A stretch of 64,000 bases of DNA, taken from assembly GCF_904528075.1 (NCBI RefSeq), contig NZ_LR882035.1, positions 1,178,001 to 1,242,000 of the forward strand. Reading direction: 5' to 3'. Source of the DNA: Agreia sp. COWG (GTDB lineage: Bacteria; Actinomycetota; Actinomycetes; Actinomycetales; Microbacteriaceae). The position numbers and the translations under genes were made by a program. Below are positions 1-9,187 of the stretch, one piece after another (the first letter of the stretch is position 1; every line of letters starts with the position of its first letter). The notes below the pieces were generated by a model. It worked only from the letters and a program-made list of their open reading frames with translations. It had not been told where the DNA came from and searched no databases.

Positions 1-20
1 TACCACTAAGCTACAGCCCC
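1..20 (-). tRNA. 5' end of a tRNA cut by the window edge
   Basis: Read on the minus strand this gives GGGGCTGTAGCTTAGTGGTA, which has the form of a tRNA 5' half: a 7-nt acceptor strand, TA, and the start of a D arm ending in GTGGTA. The anticodon lies outside the window, so the amino acid cannot be assigned. The 200 bases from here to the tRNA-Pro gene show no coding sequence. Confidence 0.6.
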
Positions 21-222
21 GAAAACGGGTGCGTGCCGCTGACGGCACTCGAACATCGTAGTACAGAGTTCGGCCTCGAGCGTAACCGGGCGCCGAGAAG
101 ACGCTCAGCGGGCGGTAAGACTGTGCAGTAGACTTGCCGAGGCCAATTCGCCCGGCACTACCCTCGTGCCAGACGCTTATCGCACCACGGTGAACTGGCC
201 TCACGGGACTTGTGACGAGAAC

Positions 223-300
223 CGGGGCGTAGCTCAGCTTGGCTAGAGCGCCCGTTTTGGGGGCGGGAGGTCGCAGGTTCGAATCCTGTCGCCCCGACCA
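223..300 (+). tRNA. tRNA-Pro (anticodon TGG)
   Basis: The acceptor strand CGGGGCG at 223-229 pairs with CGCCCCG before discriminator A297, and the CCA end is encoded (298-300). The anticodon stem CCCGT/GCGGG closes the loop TTTGGGG, giving anticodon TGG (proline CCN family). The T arm is GCAGG-TTCGAAT-CCTGT. It sits 74 bases upstream of the trigger factor gene on the same strand. Confidence 0.95.
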
Positions 301-374
301 CAGCGCGAGATCCCAGCACGACTTGATCCAGCCCACTGGTGCAGCACAGTACTAACCCTCAGGAGAAGCCAAAC

Positions 375-1721
375 GTGAAGACCACGGTCGAACAGCTCAC
401 CCCGACACGCGTGAAAATCGCCATCTCGGTCACCCCCGACGAGCTGAAGCCCAGCATTGATCATGCCTACGGCCACATCGCCGAGTCGATCAACATCCCC
501 GGCTTCCGCAAGGGCAAGGTTCCGCCGCCCCTGATCGACCAGCGCGTCGGCAAGGAAGCCGTTCTCGAGCACGCCGTCAACGACGGCCTCGACGGCTTCT
601 ACCGCCAGGCGATCACCGAGAACGAGCTGCGCCCCCTGGGCAAGCCGAGCGCCGACATCGTCGAGTGGCCCAGCAACAAAGACTTCTCCGGTGACCTCGA
701 GCTCGCGATCGAGGTCGACGTGCGTCCCGAGATTACCCTGCCCGACTACGAGGCCCTCGAGGTCGTCGTCGACGCCGTCGAGGTGGCCGACGAAGACATC
801 GAGACCGAGCTTCAGAACCTGCGCAGCCGCTTCGGCACGCTGGTGACCGTCGACCGTCCGGCCAAGACCGGCGACTTCGCCCAGCTCGACCTGGTCGCCA
901 CCATCGACGACGTCGAGGTCGACAAGGCCACGGGCATCTCCTACGAGGTCGGCTCCGGCGAACTGCTCGAGGGCATCGATGAGGCGCTCGACGCGCTCAG
1001 CGCCGGCGAGTCCACCACGTTCGAGGCCCCGCTGCTCGGTGGAGACCACGCCGGATCCGACGCCCTCGTGTCGGTCACCCTGCTGGCCGTCAAGGAGCGC
1101 GAGCTTCCCGAGGCCGATGACGACTTCGCCCAGATCGCCAGCGAGTTCGACACGCTCGACGAACTGAAGGCCGACCTCAAGAACACGGTCGCCAAGCAGA
1201 AGGCGTTCGGCCAGGCATCCGCCGCCCGCACCAAGCTGGTCGAGACGCTGCTCGAGAAGGTCGACGTGGCCGTGCCGCCCGCCCTGATCGAAGACGAGGT
1301 GCACCGTCACCTCGAGGGCGAGAACCGCCTCGAGGACGACGAGCACCGCGCTGAGGTCACCGCCTCGAGCGAGAGCACGTTCCGCACCCAGATCCTTCTC
1401 GACGCGGTCGCCGAGAAGGAAGAGGTCAAGGTCGGCCAGGACGAGCTCACGCAGTACCTCGTTCAGAGCGCCGCCCAGTACGGCATGGAGCCGAACGAGT
1501 TCGTTCAGGCCCTCGACCAGGGCGGCCAGATTCCCGCCATGGTCGGCGAGGTGGCACGCAACAAGGCCCTCGCCATCCTGCTCGGCAAGGCCAAGGTCGT
1601 CGACACCGACGGCAAGACGATCGACCTCAAGGAGTTCGCCGCCGTCGTGTCCGAGCCCGACGACGCGATCGACGAGCACGAGGGTCACGACCACGATGAC
1701 CACGAAGGTCACAACCACTAA
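375..1721 (+). CDS. tig: trigger factor, ribosome-associated chaperone and prolyl isomerase
   Basis: Trigger factor binds the ribosome exit tunnel and shields nascent chains. The 448-residue product has the expected order: an N-terminal ribosome-binding domain carrying the GFRKGKVP signature near residues 43-50 (the family consensus is GFRxGKxP), a central FKBP-type PPIase domain, and a helical C-terminal chaperone domain. I chose the GTG at 375 because AGGAGAAG lies about 7 bases upstream and the protein then begins VKTTVEQL, as in relatives. An in-frame upstream ATG at 339 lacks a ribosome site. The last 16 residues ([16 protein letters not shown]) are rich in His and Asp and could bind metal; that is inference. 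A strong terminator follows. Confidence 0.97.
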   Translation: MKTTVEQLTPTRVKIAISVTPDELKPSIDHAYGHIAESINIPGFRKGKVPPPLIDQRVGKEAVLEHAVNDGLDGFYRQAITENELRPLGKPSADIVEWPSNKDFSGDLELAIEVDVRPEITLPDYEALEVVVDAVEVADEDIETELQNLRSRFGTLVTVDRPAKTGDFAQLDLVATIDDVEVDKATGISYEVGSGELLEGIDEALDALSAGESTTFEAPLLGGDHAGSDALVSVTLLAVKERELPEADDDFAQIASEFDTLDELKADLKNTVAKQKAFGQASAARTKLVETLLEKVDVAVPPALIEDEVHRHLEGENRLEDDEHRAEVTASSESTFRTQILLDAVAEKEEVKVGQDELTQYLVQSAAQYGMEPNEFVQALDQGGQIPAMVGEVARNKALAILLGKAKVVDTDGKTIDLKEFAAVVSEPDDAIDEHEGHDHDDHEGHNH

Positions 1722-1734
1722 GACGGCGCAATAA

Positions 1735-1779
1735 CGAAGGGCCCGGCACGCGTCACGCGCGCCGGGCCCTTCGTTGTTT
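1735..1779 (+). terminator. rho-independent terminator after tig
   Basis: A 13-bp perfect inverted repeat (CGAAGGGCCCGGC at 1735-1747 and its complement at 1761-1773) is followed by the T-containing stretch TTGTTT. It separates tig from the convergent TetR gene and may serve both strands. Confidence 0.9.
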
Positions 1780-1807
1780 CGCGAGTGCTCAGGCGGGACC
1801 TATCGGG

Positions 1808-2395
1808 TCACTCGACCTCGAAGGCGTGGCCTAGCTTTTCGAGGACGTCCCGCGCGTGACGGGAGCACTCCCGAGCATCCGGTGCTGGCTCGAGGCCGAG
1901 CAGCCGGCGCCGATGGGGCTCGCCCAGCAGCAGTGAGTACAGCGCCTCCGCGTCAGCGCTGTCGGCGTGCTCATCGTGGCGCTCGAGCGTCGAGAGCAGG
2001 AGTCGCGTCGACCGTGAGGGCCCGGATTGGTAGAACCTGCGGGCGAGCTCGGGAAAGCGTTGCGACTCGCCGATGACCAAGCGGTGCAGCCCGACCGCCT
2101 CGTCAGAGAACAGCGTCTCGACCAATGAGGCCGCGACGGAGCCCAGCGGCGCGTCTTCGTCGACAGAGTCGTCGATTCTGTCGTGCAGCCGCTCGATCGC
2201 GGCCGTGAAAAGGCCCTCTTTATCGCCGAAGTAGGCGTACACGGTGCTCTTGCTCGCGCTGCTCGTGCGGGCTACGGCATCGATGCTCGTAGAGACGAAG
2301 CCGACCGAGAGGAAGAGTCCGACCGCCGCATCGAGGATGCGGTTGCGTCGCTCCGGTCTGTCTGCGTCTGCGATGCGGCCTCGGGAGATGGTCAT
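1808..2395 (-). CDS. TetR/AcrR family transcriptional regulator
   Basis: The 195-residue product starts MTISRGRIADADRPERRNRI and has a TetR helix-turn-helix in residues about 15-62 (ILDAAVGLFLSVGF, then SKSTVYAYFGDKEGLF, the usual recognition-helix pattern). The rest is a variable helical ligand domain. The ATG at 2395 is preferred over an upstream in-frame ATG at 2449 because the latter would run through the palindrome at 2401-2422. That palindrome lies just upstream of the start and between this gene and the divergent DUF952 gene, so the protein probably represses both. The ligand is unknown. Confidence 0.9.
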   Translation of the reverse strand: MTISRGRIADADRPERRNRILDAAVGLFLSVGFVSTSIDAVARTSSASKSTVYAYFGDKEGLFTAAIERLHDRIDDSVDEDAPLGSVAASLVETLFSDEAVGLHRLVIGESQRFPELARRFYQSGPSRSTRLLLSTLERHDEHADSADAEALYSLLLGEPHRRRLLGLEPAPDARECSRHARDVLEKLGHAFEVE

Positions 2396-2400
2396 GGGTA

Positions 2401-2422
2401 AATGATACTCAGTCGTATCATT
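2401..2422. promoter_or_regulatory. palindromic operator in the TetR/DUF952 divergent promoter
   Basis: Perfect 8-bp arms AATGATAC and GTATCATT flank a 6-base centre, TCAGTC. This is the size and symmetry of a TetR-family operator. It begins 6 bases before the TetR start codon and ends 29 bases before the DUF952 start, so one bound dimer could block both genes. Confidence 0.8.
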
Positions 2423-2450
2423 AATGCGAACGATGGAAAGGGGCTTCACA

Positions 2451-2840
2451 ATGGGCCAGAGAATTCTTCACGTGGCGATCGCCGACGACTGGGAGGCGTC
2501 CCGCAACTTCGGCGAGTACGAGGTGTCCACCCGCGGAGTCGGGTTGTTCGACGACGGCTACATCCGCGCGACGACGGCGTCCGGCCTGGCCGAGGTTCTG
2601 CGCCGTCGTTACTCCGATCTTCAGCTGCCGCTTCTTCTGTTGGTCATCGACGCGGATGCGCTGGGCCGCGCGGGCGTGAACATCGTGTGGTCGGACCCGC
2701 AACCCGGCGCACCCGCGTCGCCGCGGATCGAGGGAATCCTGCCGATGGACGACGAGGTCATCGTCGCCGCTCTTCCCATCGAGCGCATCAACGGAGGCCT
2801 CGAGGCGCCGGATGTGACAGCCTTCGACGTCGTCGCCTGA
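2451..2840 (+). CDS. DUF952 family protein
   Basis: A 129-residue protein matching the DUF952 pattern: an opening ILHVAIADDWEAS, the central GEYEVSTRGVGLFDDGYIRA (substrate-like loop of the family), LLLLVIDADAL, and a closing IEGILPMDDEVI. The molecular function of the family is not established to my knowledge. The ATG at 2451 follows GGAAAGGGG by about 7 bases; an ATG at 2424 lies next to the operator and lacks a site. It is divergent from the TetR gene and shares its palindrome, so it is probably the regulated target. Confidence 0.8.
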   Translation: MGQRILHVAIADDWEASRNFGEYEVSTRGVGLFDDGYIRATTASGLAEVLRRRYSDLQLPLLLLVIDADALGRAGVNIVWSDPQPGAPASPRIEGILPMDDEVIVAALPIERINGGLEAPDVTAFDVVA

Positions 2841-2856
2841 CTGCCAGACTGGGCCC

Positions 2857-3612
2857 ATGGTCATCGCGAATGTCCCCAGCGGGCCAGTCGATGTTCCGGC
2901 TGCAGTGGCCAGACTGGCGGGCTCCGACCCCGTTGTTCCCGTCTGGCGCAACACGCTCGGGGGCCTGACGTTTCGGCTCGGCTCTGATGAAGACGTCCGT
3001 TTCGCGAAATGGATGCCGCCGGGTACCTCGACCGTCGATGCGGAAGTCAGCCGGTTGGCATGGGCTTCGAGGTTCGTCACCGTCCCGACGGTGCTCGAGT
3101 GGGCCACAGACGATGCCGGTTCCTGGATGCTCACGGCCGGCCTCCCGGGTGACAGTGCTGTCGACAGCAGATTCAGGGCCGATGCCGCCGCGTCGCGCGT
3201 AGCGGCCCGCGCCGTGGGCAGGGGCCTGCGCCGACTGCACGACGAACTGCCCGTCGATGAGTGCCCCTACACGTGGTCGGTGCCGCACCGGATCGAGCGA
3301 GCGAGGAGTGACGGACGGCATCCGGTAACAGTTTTGCCGGCGCCTCCGACGACTGACCGCCTTGTCGTGTGCCACGGCGATGCGTGCGCGCCGAACACGC
3401 TGATCGGTATGGATGGCTCGTTCGTCGGGCATGTCGACCTCGGCGCCCTCGGCGTCGCAGACCGCTGGGCAGACCTGGCGGTGGCGACGTGGAGCCTGGA
3501 ATGGAACTTCGCCGGGGGAGTCGCCCTCGAAAACGTCCTGCTCGAGGCCTACGGCGTAGCCCGCGATGAGGGGCGGCTGGCGTACTACCGTGCGCTCTGG
3601 GATGCCACCTGA
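2857..3612 (+). CDS. aminoglycoside phosphotransferase family protein, APH(3')-like
   Basis: The 251-residue product has the kinase features of APH(3') enzymes, which phosphorylate aminoglycosides with ATP. It has a candidate ATP lysine (K51 in RFAKW), the catalytic loop VVCHGDACAPN (D175, N180), the metal-binding VDLGALGVADRWADLA (D194) and a following LAVATWSLEWNF segment. The last two are close to the APH(3') consensus from memory. It is slightly shorter than typical enzymes of about 264 residues. It starts 16 bases after the DUF952 gene, so the TetR regulator may also control it. Whether it confers resistance or acts on another small molecule cannot be told from sequence alone. Confidence 0.85.
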   Translation: MVIANVPSGPVDVPAAVARLAGSDPVVPVWRNTLGGLTFRLGSDEDVRFAKWMPPGTSTVDAEVSRLAWASRFVTVPTVLEWATDDAGSWMLTAGLPGDSAVDSRFRADAAASRVAARAVGRGLRRLHDELPVDECPYTWSVPHRIERARSDGRHPVTVLPAPPTTDRLVVCHGDACAPNTLIGMDGSFVGHVDLGALGVADRWADLAVATWSLEWNFAGGVALENVLLEAYGVARDEGRLAYYRALWDAT

Positions 3613-3753
3613 TGATGGCCGCTCCCGTTCAACAGGACGGTTTTCCGGATCGCCGCGTTTGGTTCGCCGACACGCCGACGGCGCGCGTGATAGTCCTGTA
3701 ATACGGTAACCGAACGGCCCACGGCAGTCGGGCGACGAGCGGGCGGGAACTAC

Positions 3754-5046
3754 TCAGCTGCCGAAGATCGCGTGGGCCACCGTGAAGATCGCGAGGCCCG
3801 CCAGCGAGCCGACCACCGTGCCGTTGATGCGGATGAACTGCAGGTCGCGCCCGACCTCCACCTCGAGCTTCTTCGACGTGTCCTCCGCATCCCAGCCCCT
3901 CACGGTGTCGGTGATGATGGCCGCGAGGTCGTGCCGGTAGGTCTCCACGAGGTAGCCGGCGGCGTCCTCCACCCAGCGGTCCACCTTGGCGGCGAGCAGC
4001 TCGTCGGTGAGCAGCGCCTGACCGAACTGCGTGACGGCCTGGGACAGGCGCACCCGCAGTTCGCTCTCCGGGTCTTCGAGGGCGGTGATCAGCGCGGTAC
4101 GCGCCGCGTTCCAGGCCTTTCCCGCGAGGTCGCGCACCTGCGGGCTGTCGAAGATCTGGGCCTTCAACTCCTCGACCTTGTTCATCGTGGCGGGGTCGTT
4201 CTGCAGATCCGCGCTCAGCTTGCGCAGGTACTCGTCTATCGCCACGCGCAGCTGGTGGTGCGGGTCGTCGCGCACGGCCGAGATGAACTTCATCGCCTCG
4301 CGGTGCGCCCGGTCGTCGACGACGCGGTCCACGAACGAGGGCATCCAACTGGGCAGGCGCTCGCTCACAGCCTGGCCGAAGGCATCCGGGTTGCGCTCGA
4401 GCCAGTCGCCCAGACGCTCGACGAGGAGGTCGACGAGCTGATGCTGGTGGCCGCCCTCGACGAAAGTCGACGCCATTCGGCCGAGTGGAGGGCCCCACTC
4501 AGGGTCGATCAGCTGGCGCCGGCCGATCTCCTCGATCACCTCGCGCATGGTGTCGTCGTCGACCAGCGAGAGAAAGCCGCGTGCCGCGTTCGCCGCCTCG
4601 CTCGTGAGCCGGGAGGCGTGTGCGGGCTCGATCAGCCAGGCGCCCACCGACCGCGAGACCCCGAGCGAGCGCAGCTTGGTGGTGATCACCTCGCGAGAGA
4701 GAAAGTTGGTCTCGACGAAGTCGCCGAGCGTCACGCCGATCTGGTCTTTCTGGGTCGGGATGATGGCGGTGTGCGGGATCTTCAGGCCCAGCGGATGCCG
4801 GAACAGCGCAGTCACCGCGAACCAGTCCGCGATGGCCCCGACCATCCCGCCCTCCGCCGCGGCGCGCACATACTGCAGCCACTCGATGCGCTCCTGCAGC
4901 GCGAACGCCACCACGAAGATCACCGCCATGATCACGAGCAGGCCCGTGGCGAGCCGCTTCATGCTGCGCAGCGCGGCGAGCTTCTCGAGGTCGCGCGCAG
5001 ACAGCAGGTCGGTGGATGCGGCGGGCTGGGTAAGCGGGGTGGCCAT
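3754..5046 (-). CDS. DUF445 family membrane protein
   Basis: A 430-residue protein with the DUF445 architecture: an N-terminal transmembrane helix near residues 33-50, the conserved block AAAEGGMVGAIADWFAVTAL followed by LFRHPLGLKIPHTAIIPTQKD, a long helical middle part with repeated EEIGRRQL-like segments, and a C-terminal hydrophobic helix (TVVGSLAGLAIFTVAHAIFG). The function of the family is unknown; it is probably an inner-membrane protein with a cytoplasmic helical body. It is divergent from clpP1, and the 160-base gap holds ClgR-like repeats. The 141 bases on its 3' side (3613-3753) show no gene. Confidence 0.85.
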   Translation of the reverse strand: MATPLTQPAASTDLLSARDLEKLAALRSMKRLATGLLVIMAVIFVVAFALQERIEWLQYVRAAAEGGMVGAIADWFAVTALFRHPLGLKIPHTAIIPTQKDQIGVTLGDFVETNFLSREVITTKLRSLGVSRSVGAWLIEPAHASRLTSEAANAARGFLSLVDDDTMREVIEEIGRRQLIDPEWGPPLGRMASTFVEGGHQHQLVDLLVERLGDWLERNPDAFGQAVSERLPSWMPSFVDRVVDDRAHREAMKFISAVRDDPHHQLRVAIDEYLRKLSADLQNDPATMNKVEELKAQIFDSPQVRDLAGKAWNAARTALITALEDPESELRVRLSQAVTQFGQALLTDELLAAKVDRWVEDAAGYLVETYRHDLAAIITDTVRGWDAEDTSKKLEVEVGRDLQFIRINGTVVGSLAGLAIFTVAHAIFGS

Positions 5047-5076
5047 GCTTCATCGTATGGCTGGCCCACTGCATTC

Positions 5077-5137
5077 TTTGCCTACGGCGGCAGTGCCTAC
5101 TTTGCCTGCGGCGGCAGTGCCTACTTTGCCTACGGCG
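5077..5137 (+). repeat. 2.5-copy 24-bp tandem repeat upstream of clpP1
   Basis: Unit 1 (5077-5100) and unit 2 (5101-5124) differ at one base; a 13-base third part (5125-5137) follows. Each unit begins TTTGCCTACGGCG (unit 2 has G for A), so the array carries three ClgR-like half-palindromic cores. It lies between the DUF445 and clpP1 starts. Confidence 0.9.
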
Positions 5138-5140
5138 AAC
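5123..5140 (+). promoter_or_regulatory. candidate ClgR operator for clpP1P2
   Basis: ACTTTGCCTACGGCGAAC matches the corynebacterial ClgR consensus WNNWCGCYNANRGCGWWS (from memory) at all defined positions except one (T for the first C of CGC). It ends 66 bases before the clpP1 start. ClgR is the known activator of clp genes in actinobacteria. The two upstream repeat units carry degenerate versions of the same core. No clgR gene is in the window. Confidence 0.65.
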
Positions 5141-5206
5141 ATGGGCTTCGGGGCGGGCGGCCTCCGATAGATTCGAGATCACGAGAAGTGAAAGAGGAGC
5201 AATCAC

Positions 5207-5818
5207 ATGGCCGAACCGGCTCTGGTATCCAGTGTTTTTGACCGACTACTCAAGGACCGCATCATCTGGTTGGGCAGCGCCGTCCGCGACGACAATGCAA
5301 ACGAGATCTGCGCGAAGATCCTTCTGCTGGCCGCCGAAGACCCCAATCGCGACATCTACCTCTACATCAACTCGCCCGGTGGTTCTATCACCGCGGGAAT
5401 GGCCATCTACGACACCATGAAGTTCGTTTCGAACGACATCGTCACCGTGGGCATCGGAATGGCCGCTTCGATGGGGCAGTTCCTGCTCTCGTCGGGCACC
5501 AAGGGCAAGCGTTACATCACGCCCAATGCGCGTGTGCTGCTGCACCAGCCGTCCGGAGGGTTCGGCGGAACCAGCGCCGACATCCAGACGCAGGCCAAGC
5601 TCATCCTCGACATGAAGCGCCGCATGGCCGAATTGACGAGCGAGCAAACCGGAAAGACCATCGAAGACGTCATCAAGGACGGCGACCGTGACAACTGGTT
5701 CACCGCCCAGGAGGCCCTCGAGTACGGCTTCGTCGACCACGTCCGCGAGTTCGCCAGCGATGTCGCCGGTGGCGGCGGCACCGAAGAGGCCGACGTCGTG
5801 CCCTCCGAGTCCAAGTAA
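5207..5818 (+). CDS. clpP1: ATP-dependent Clp protease proteolytic subunit 1
   Basis: This is the serine peptidase that degrades proteins unfolded by ClpX or ClpC. The 203-residue product keeps the catalytic triad Ser88 (GMAASMG), His113 (LLHQPSGG) and Asp162 (GDRDNWF), with the same spacing as E. coli ClpP (25 and 49 residues). The oligomerisation block [21 protein letters not shown] is intact. AGAGGAG lies 7 bases before the ATG. Actinobacterial ClpP1 and ClpP2 form mixed tetradecamers; the paralogue follows 33 bases downstream. The short acidic C-terminal tail ([16 protein letters not shown]) is probably disordered. Confidence 0.97.
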   Translation: MAEPALVSSVFDRLLKDRIIWLGSAVRDDNANEICAKILLLAAEDPNRDIYLYINSPGGSITAGMAIYDTMKFVSNDIVTVGIGMAASMGQFLLSSGTKGKRYITPNARVLLHQPSGGFGGTSADIQTQAKLILDMKRRMAELTSEQTGKTIEDVIKDGDRDNWFTAQEALEYGFVDHVREFASDVAGGGGTEEADVVPSESK

Positions 5819-5851
5819 GTCTCCGCCGAGTCAAGACGAACAGAGAAGAAC

Positions 5852-6532
5852 ATGAATACTCCTAATTTCGGCGCCGCTTACAGCTCGCCCTATGGAAACG
5901 GCACCTCGCCGTCGAACCGCTACATCCTGCCCACGTTCGAAGAGCGCACGGCTTACGGTTACAAGCGTCAAGATCCGTACGCCAAGCTCTTCGAAGACCG
6001 CATCATCTTCCTCGGTGTGCAGGTCGACGATGCGTCGGCCGACGACATCATGGCCCAGCTCCTCGTTCTCGAGAGCCAGGACCCGGATCGCGACATCGAG
6101 ATGTACATCAACTCTCCCGGTGGATCCTTCACCGCGATGACGGCGATCTACGACACGATGCAGTACATCCGTCCGCAGATCCAGACCGTCTGCCTCGGCC
6201 AGGCGGCATCGGCGGCAGCCGTGCTGCTCGCCGCGGGCTCGCCCGGCAAGCGCCTCGCGCTGCCGAACGCACGCATCCTCATCCACCAGCCGTCCGCAGG
6301 TGGCGGGGAGGGTGGTGGACAGGCCTCCGACATCGAGATCCAGGCCGCCGAGATCCTGCGCATGCGCACGTGGCTCGAAGAGACCCTCGCGCACCACTCA
6401 GGCAAGACCGCGGAGCAGGTGAACAAGGACATCGACCGCGACAACATCATGAACGCGAACGAGGCCCTCGAGTACGGACTGATCGACCAGGTCCTGACCT
6501 CGCGCAAGAACCTCCCGGCGCTGGTCAAGTAA
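5852..6532 (+). CDS. clpP2: ATP-dependent Clp protease proteolytic subunit 2
   Basis: The 226-residue product is a second ClpP with catalytic Ser120 (GQAASAA), His145 (LIHQPSAG) and Asp197 (DIDRDN). Compared with ClpP1 it has about 35 extra N-terminal residues, likely a propeptide, and a three-residue Gly-rich insertion after the catalytic His (GGGEGGG). It is co-transcribed with clpP1. The ribosome site is weak (GAGAAG), so translation may be coupled. A hairpin with a T-run follows, before clpX. Confidence 0.97.
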   Translation: MNTPNFGAAYSSPYGNGTSPSNRYILPTFEERTAYGYKRQDPYAKLFEDRIIFLGVQVDDASADDIMAQLLVLESQDPDRDIEMYINSPGGSFTAMTAIYDTMQYIRPQIQTVCLGQAASAAAVLLAAGSPGKRLALPNARILIHQPSAGGGEGGGQASDIEIQAAEILRMRTWLEETLAHHSGKTAEQVNKDIDRDNIMNANEALEYGLIDQVLTSRKNLPALVK

Positions 6533-6545
6533 CAGCGCACACACC

Positions 6546-6607
6546 GGCCCTTCGACAGGCTCAGAGAGCGTCAGATCCGTTCCCTGAGTCGGTCGAAGGG
6601 CCTTTTT
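6546..6607 (+). terminator. hairpin terminator between clpP2 and clpX
   Basis: A 19-base left arm (6546-6564) pairs with a right arm (6584-6602) at 17 of 19 positions and is followed by TTTTT. The arms contain GGCCCTTCGAC, a sequence that recurs as a small interspersed repeat in many high-GC genomes (from memory), so this may be a repeat element acting as a terminator. Part of the clpP transcripts would stop here. Confidence 0.8.
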
Positions 6608-6699
6608 GTTACGACTCGCGCGACTCTCATCGGCCCACTGCCCCGGATGTCGGCGGCACGGGCTAGGCTCGAAATACTCGTCATCAACAGGAGGCTGGC

Positions 6700-7977
6700 A
6701 TGGCACGCATCGGAGAAAGCGCCGACCTGCTCAAGTGTTCTTTCTGCGGAAAGAGCCAGAAGCAGGTTCAGCAGCTCATCGCCGGCCCCGGCGTCTACAT
6801 CTGCGACGAGTGCGTCGAGCTGTGCAACGAGATCATCGAAGAGCGCCTCTCGGAAGCTGGCGAGGATACTCCCGGCGAATTCGAGCTGCCGAAGCCCAAA
6901 GAGATCTTCTCGTTCCTCGAAGAATATGTCATCGGCCAAGAGGCTGCGAAGAAGGCGCTCTCGGTCGCCGTCTACAACCACTACAAGCGCACCAGGGCTC
7001 GCACGACCATCGGCCCCGCCGAGACCCAGGGCGACCAGATCGAATTGGCCAAGAGCAACATCCTGCTCATCGGACCGACCGGCTGCGGCAAGACCTACCT
7101 CGCGCAGACGCTGGCCAAGCGCCTCAACGTGCCGTTCGCTGTGGCGGACGCGACCGCCCTCACCGAGGCAGGCTACGTCGGCGAAGACGTCGAGAACATC
7201 CTCTTGAAGCTCATCCAGGCCGCCGACTACGACGTGAAGCGCGCCGAGACGGGCATCATCTACATCGACGAGGTCGACAAGATCGCCCGCAAGGCCGAGA
7301 ACCCGTCGATCACCCGCGATGTGTCCGGCGAGGGCGTGCAGCAGGCGCTGCTGAAGATCCTCGAGGGAACAGTCGCCTCGGTTCCGCCGCAGGGAGGGCG
7401 CAAGCACCCTCACCAAGAGTTCATTCAGATCGACACCACGAACGTGCTGTTCATCGTCGCGGGAGCCTTCGCCGGTCTCGAAGAGATCATCGCCGAGCGT
7501 GCAGGCAAGCGAGGCATCGGCTTCAACGCCCCGCTGCACTCGAAGCGCGAAGACGTCAACTTCTTCTCCGACGTGCTGCCCGAAGACCTGCACAAGTTCG
7601 GGCTCATCCCCGAGTTCATCGGCCGGCTCCCCGTGGTCACCACGGTCACCCCGCTCGATCAGACGGCCCTGATGCAGATCCTGACCGAGCCGCGCAATGC
7701 CATCGTGAAGCAGTATCAGCGCATGTTCGAGCTCGACGGCGTCGAGCTCGAGTTCGACCGCGAGGCGCTTGAGGCCATCGCCGACCTTGCCGTGCTGCGC
7801 AAGACCGGAGCCCGAGGGCTCCGTTCCATCATGGAAGAGGTGCTCGGCCCGATCATGTTCGAGGTGCCCTCCACCGATGAGGTCGCCAGGGTCGTGGTCA
7901 CGCGCGATTCCGTGATCAACAATGCGGCACCCACGATCGTTCCGCGTACGCCCGTTCGTGCCGAGAAGTCGGCCTAG
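6700..7977 (+). CDS. clpX: ATP-dependent protease ATP-binding subunit ClpX
   Basis: ClpX is the AAA+ unfoldase that feeds substrates to ClpP. The 425-residue product has the N-terminal C4 zinc finger (Cys13, 16, 35, 38), Walker A GPTGCGKT at 125-132, the pore loop GYVG near 158-161, Walker B IIYIDE at 186-191 and a KRGIGF loop that docks onto ClpP. AGGAGG (6689-6694) precedes the ATG. It has its own promoter region after the clpP2 terminator. The following transporter gene overlaps its 3' end. Confidence 0.98.
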   Translation: MARIGESADLLKCSFCGKSQKQVQQLIAGPGVYICDECVELCNEIIEERLSEAGEDTPGEFELPKPKEIFSFLEEYVIGQEAAKKALSVAVYNHYKRTRARTTIGPAETQGDQIELAKSNILLIGPTGCGKTYLAQTLAKRLNVPFAVADATALTEAGYVGEDVENILLKLIQAADYDVKRAETGIIYIDEVDKIARKAENPSITRDVSGEGVQQALLKILEGTVASVPPQGGRKHPHQEFIQIDTTNVLFIVAGAFAGLEEIIAERAGKRGIGFNAPLHSKREDVNFFSDVLPEDLHKFGLIPEFIGRLPVVTTVTPLDQTALMQILTEPRNAIVKQYQRMFELDGVELEFDREALEAIADLAVLRKTGARGLRSIMEEVLGPIMFEVPSTDEVARVVVTRDSVINNAAPTIVPRTPVRAEKSA

Positions 7978-9187
7978 TACCCACGCAGCCGCCGGGCTCG
8001 TCCAGCCCGTCTCTGCGGGCATCGTCTCGGCGATCACGGGGTTCGCCAGCTCGTTCGTCCTGGTCGTCGCCGGGCTTCGGGCCGTGGGAGCAAGCGAGGC
8101 CCAAGCCTCATCCGGGCTGCTCGTCGTCTGCGTCACCAGTGGGCTGTGTTGCATCGTGCTGGCGGCGTACTTTCGCATGCCGATCTCGTTCGCCTGGTCG
8201 ACCCCCGGAGCAGCCCTGCTCGTCGCGGCTGCAGGGGTCACCAAAGACTTCGGGGCGGCGGTCGGGGCCTTCCTCGTCTGCGGCGCGCTCATCGTGCTGT
8301 GCGGCCTCTGGCCTGCACTCGGACGAGCGATAACGTCCATTCCGCGTCCGATCGCCAGTGCGATGCTGGCGGGCATCCTGTTTCCCATCTGCCTTGCTCC
8401 GATCACCGCGGCGGTGCAGATTCCCGTGCTGGCCCTGCCCGTCGTCGTCACCTGGCTGGTGCTGTCGAGACTCGCGCCTCGCTGGGCTGTTCCCGCCGCC
8501 ATGGCCGTGGCAGCTCTCGGCATCGGCCTGACGGCTGGCAGCAGCATGCTCGAGGGTGCGTCTCTCGCACCGACGCTCTCGTTCGTGGCACCATCGTTCG
8601 ACCCGGCCGTGATCGTGAGTCTCGGCCTGCCGCTGTTCATCGTCACCATGGCCGGCCAGAACGTTCCGGGCTTTGCCGTGATGAGCACATTCGGCTACAC
8701 CGTTCCTGCGCGGCCGGCCCTCGTGGCATCCGGCGCCGGCACCATGATCGGCTCGTTCTTCGGGGGCCATGCTATCAATCTGGCGGCCATCACCGCCGCG
8801 ATCATGGCGGGGCCAGACTCGGCGCCCGACCCGGCCAAGCGCTGGCCAGCGTCGGTGACGGCCGGGGTTCTCTATGTGGTCTTCGGGCTCGGAGCCGGCG
8901 TGGCCACAGCGCTCATCTCGGCGGCTCCGCCCATCCTGATCACCGCCGTCGCCGGCCTCGCCCTACTCGGTGCGCTGGTCACCAGCATCGTGAGTTCCCT
9001 CGATGACGCCGCTCGGCGTATCCCCGCGATCGCCACGTTTCTGGTGACGGCGTCGGGCATATCGATTGCCGGAATCGGCGCGGCATTCTGGGGCTTGGTC
9101 GTGGGAGCCGTCGTGCTGCTCGTCTCGACGGCGGGCGCACGGACTGCGGTCAGTTCTCCGAACGGCCCAGGCGCCAGTACCCCATGA
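7922..9187 (+). CDS. BenE family (benzoate/H+ symporter-like) membrane transporter
   Basis: The product has about 400 residues and is almost wholly hydrophobic, with 11-12 predicted helices. It follows the BenE pattern: an early [17 protein letters not shown] helix, [28 protein letters not shown] in mid-protein, and [22 protein letters not shown]. BenE of Acinetobacter imports benzoate, but the substrate here is unknown. The start is uncertain: the ATG at 7922 overlaps clpX by 56 bases, a GTG at 7958 overlaps by 20, and neither has a clear ribosome site. The gene converges on the siderophore-interacting gene and overlaps it by 38 bases. Confidence 0.85.
   Translation: MRHPRSFRVRPFVPRSRPSTHAAAGLVQPVSAGIVSAITGFASSFVLVVAGLRAVGASEAQASSGLLVVCVTSGLCCIVLAAYFRMPISFAWSTPGAALLVAAAGVTKDFGAAVGAFLVCGALIVLCGLWPALGRAITSIPRPIASAMLAGILFPICLAPITAAVQIPVLALPVVVTWLVLSRLAPRWAVPAAMAVAALGIGLTAGSSMLEGASLAPTLSFVAPSFDPAVIVSLGLPLFIVTMAGQNVPGFAVMSTFGYTVPARPALVASGAGTMIGSFFGGHAINLAAITAAIMAGPDSAPDPAKRWPASVTAGVLYVVFGLGAGVATALISAAPPILITAVAGLALLGALVTSIVSSLDDAARRIPAIATFLVTASGISIAGIGAAFWGLVVGAVVLLVSTAGARTAVSSPNGPGASTP

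Noticed and set aside
243..1718. 491-codon minus-strand frame opposite trigger factor
   Set aside because: It runs through the tRNA-Pro gene and opposes a clear tig gene; the translation is low-complexity Val/Leu/Asp/Gly.
3772..5241. 489-codon plus-strand frame antisense to the DUF445 gene, running through the tandem repeat into clpP1
   Set aside because: Shadow frame; the repeat is intergenic and regulatory in appearance, and the minus-strand protein is a clear DUF445 member.
6546..6602. Insertion element, because the arms resemble an interspersed repeat of high-GC genomes
   Set aside because: It is only 57 bases, has no transposase or target duplication, and works as a plain terminator hairpin with a T-run.
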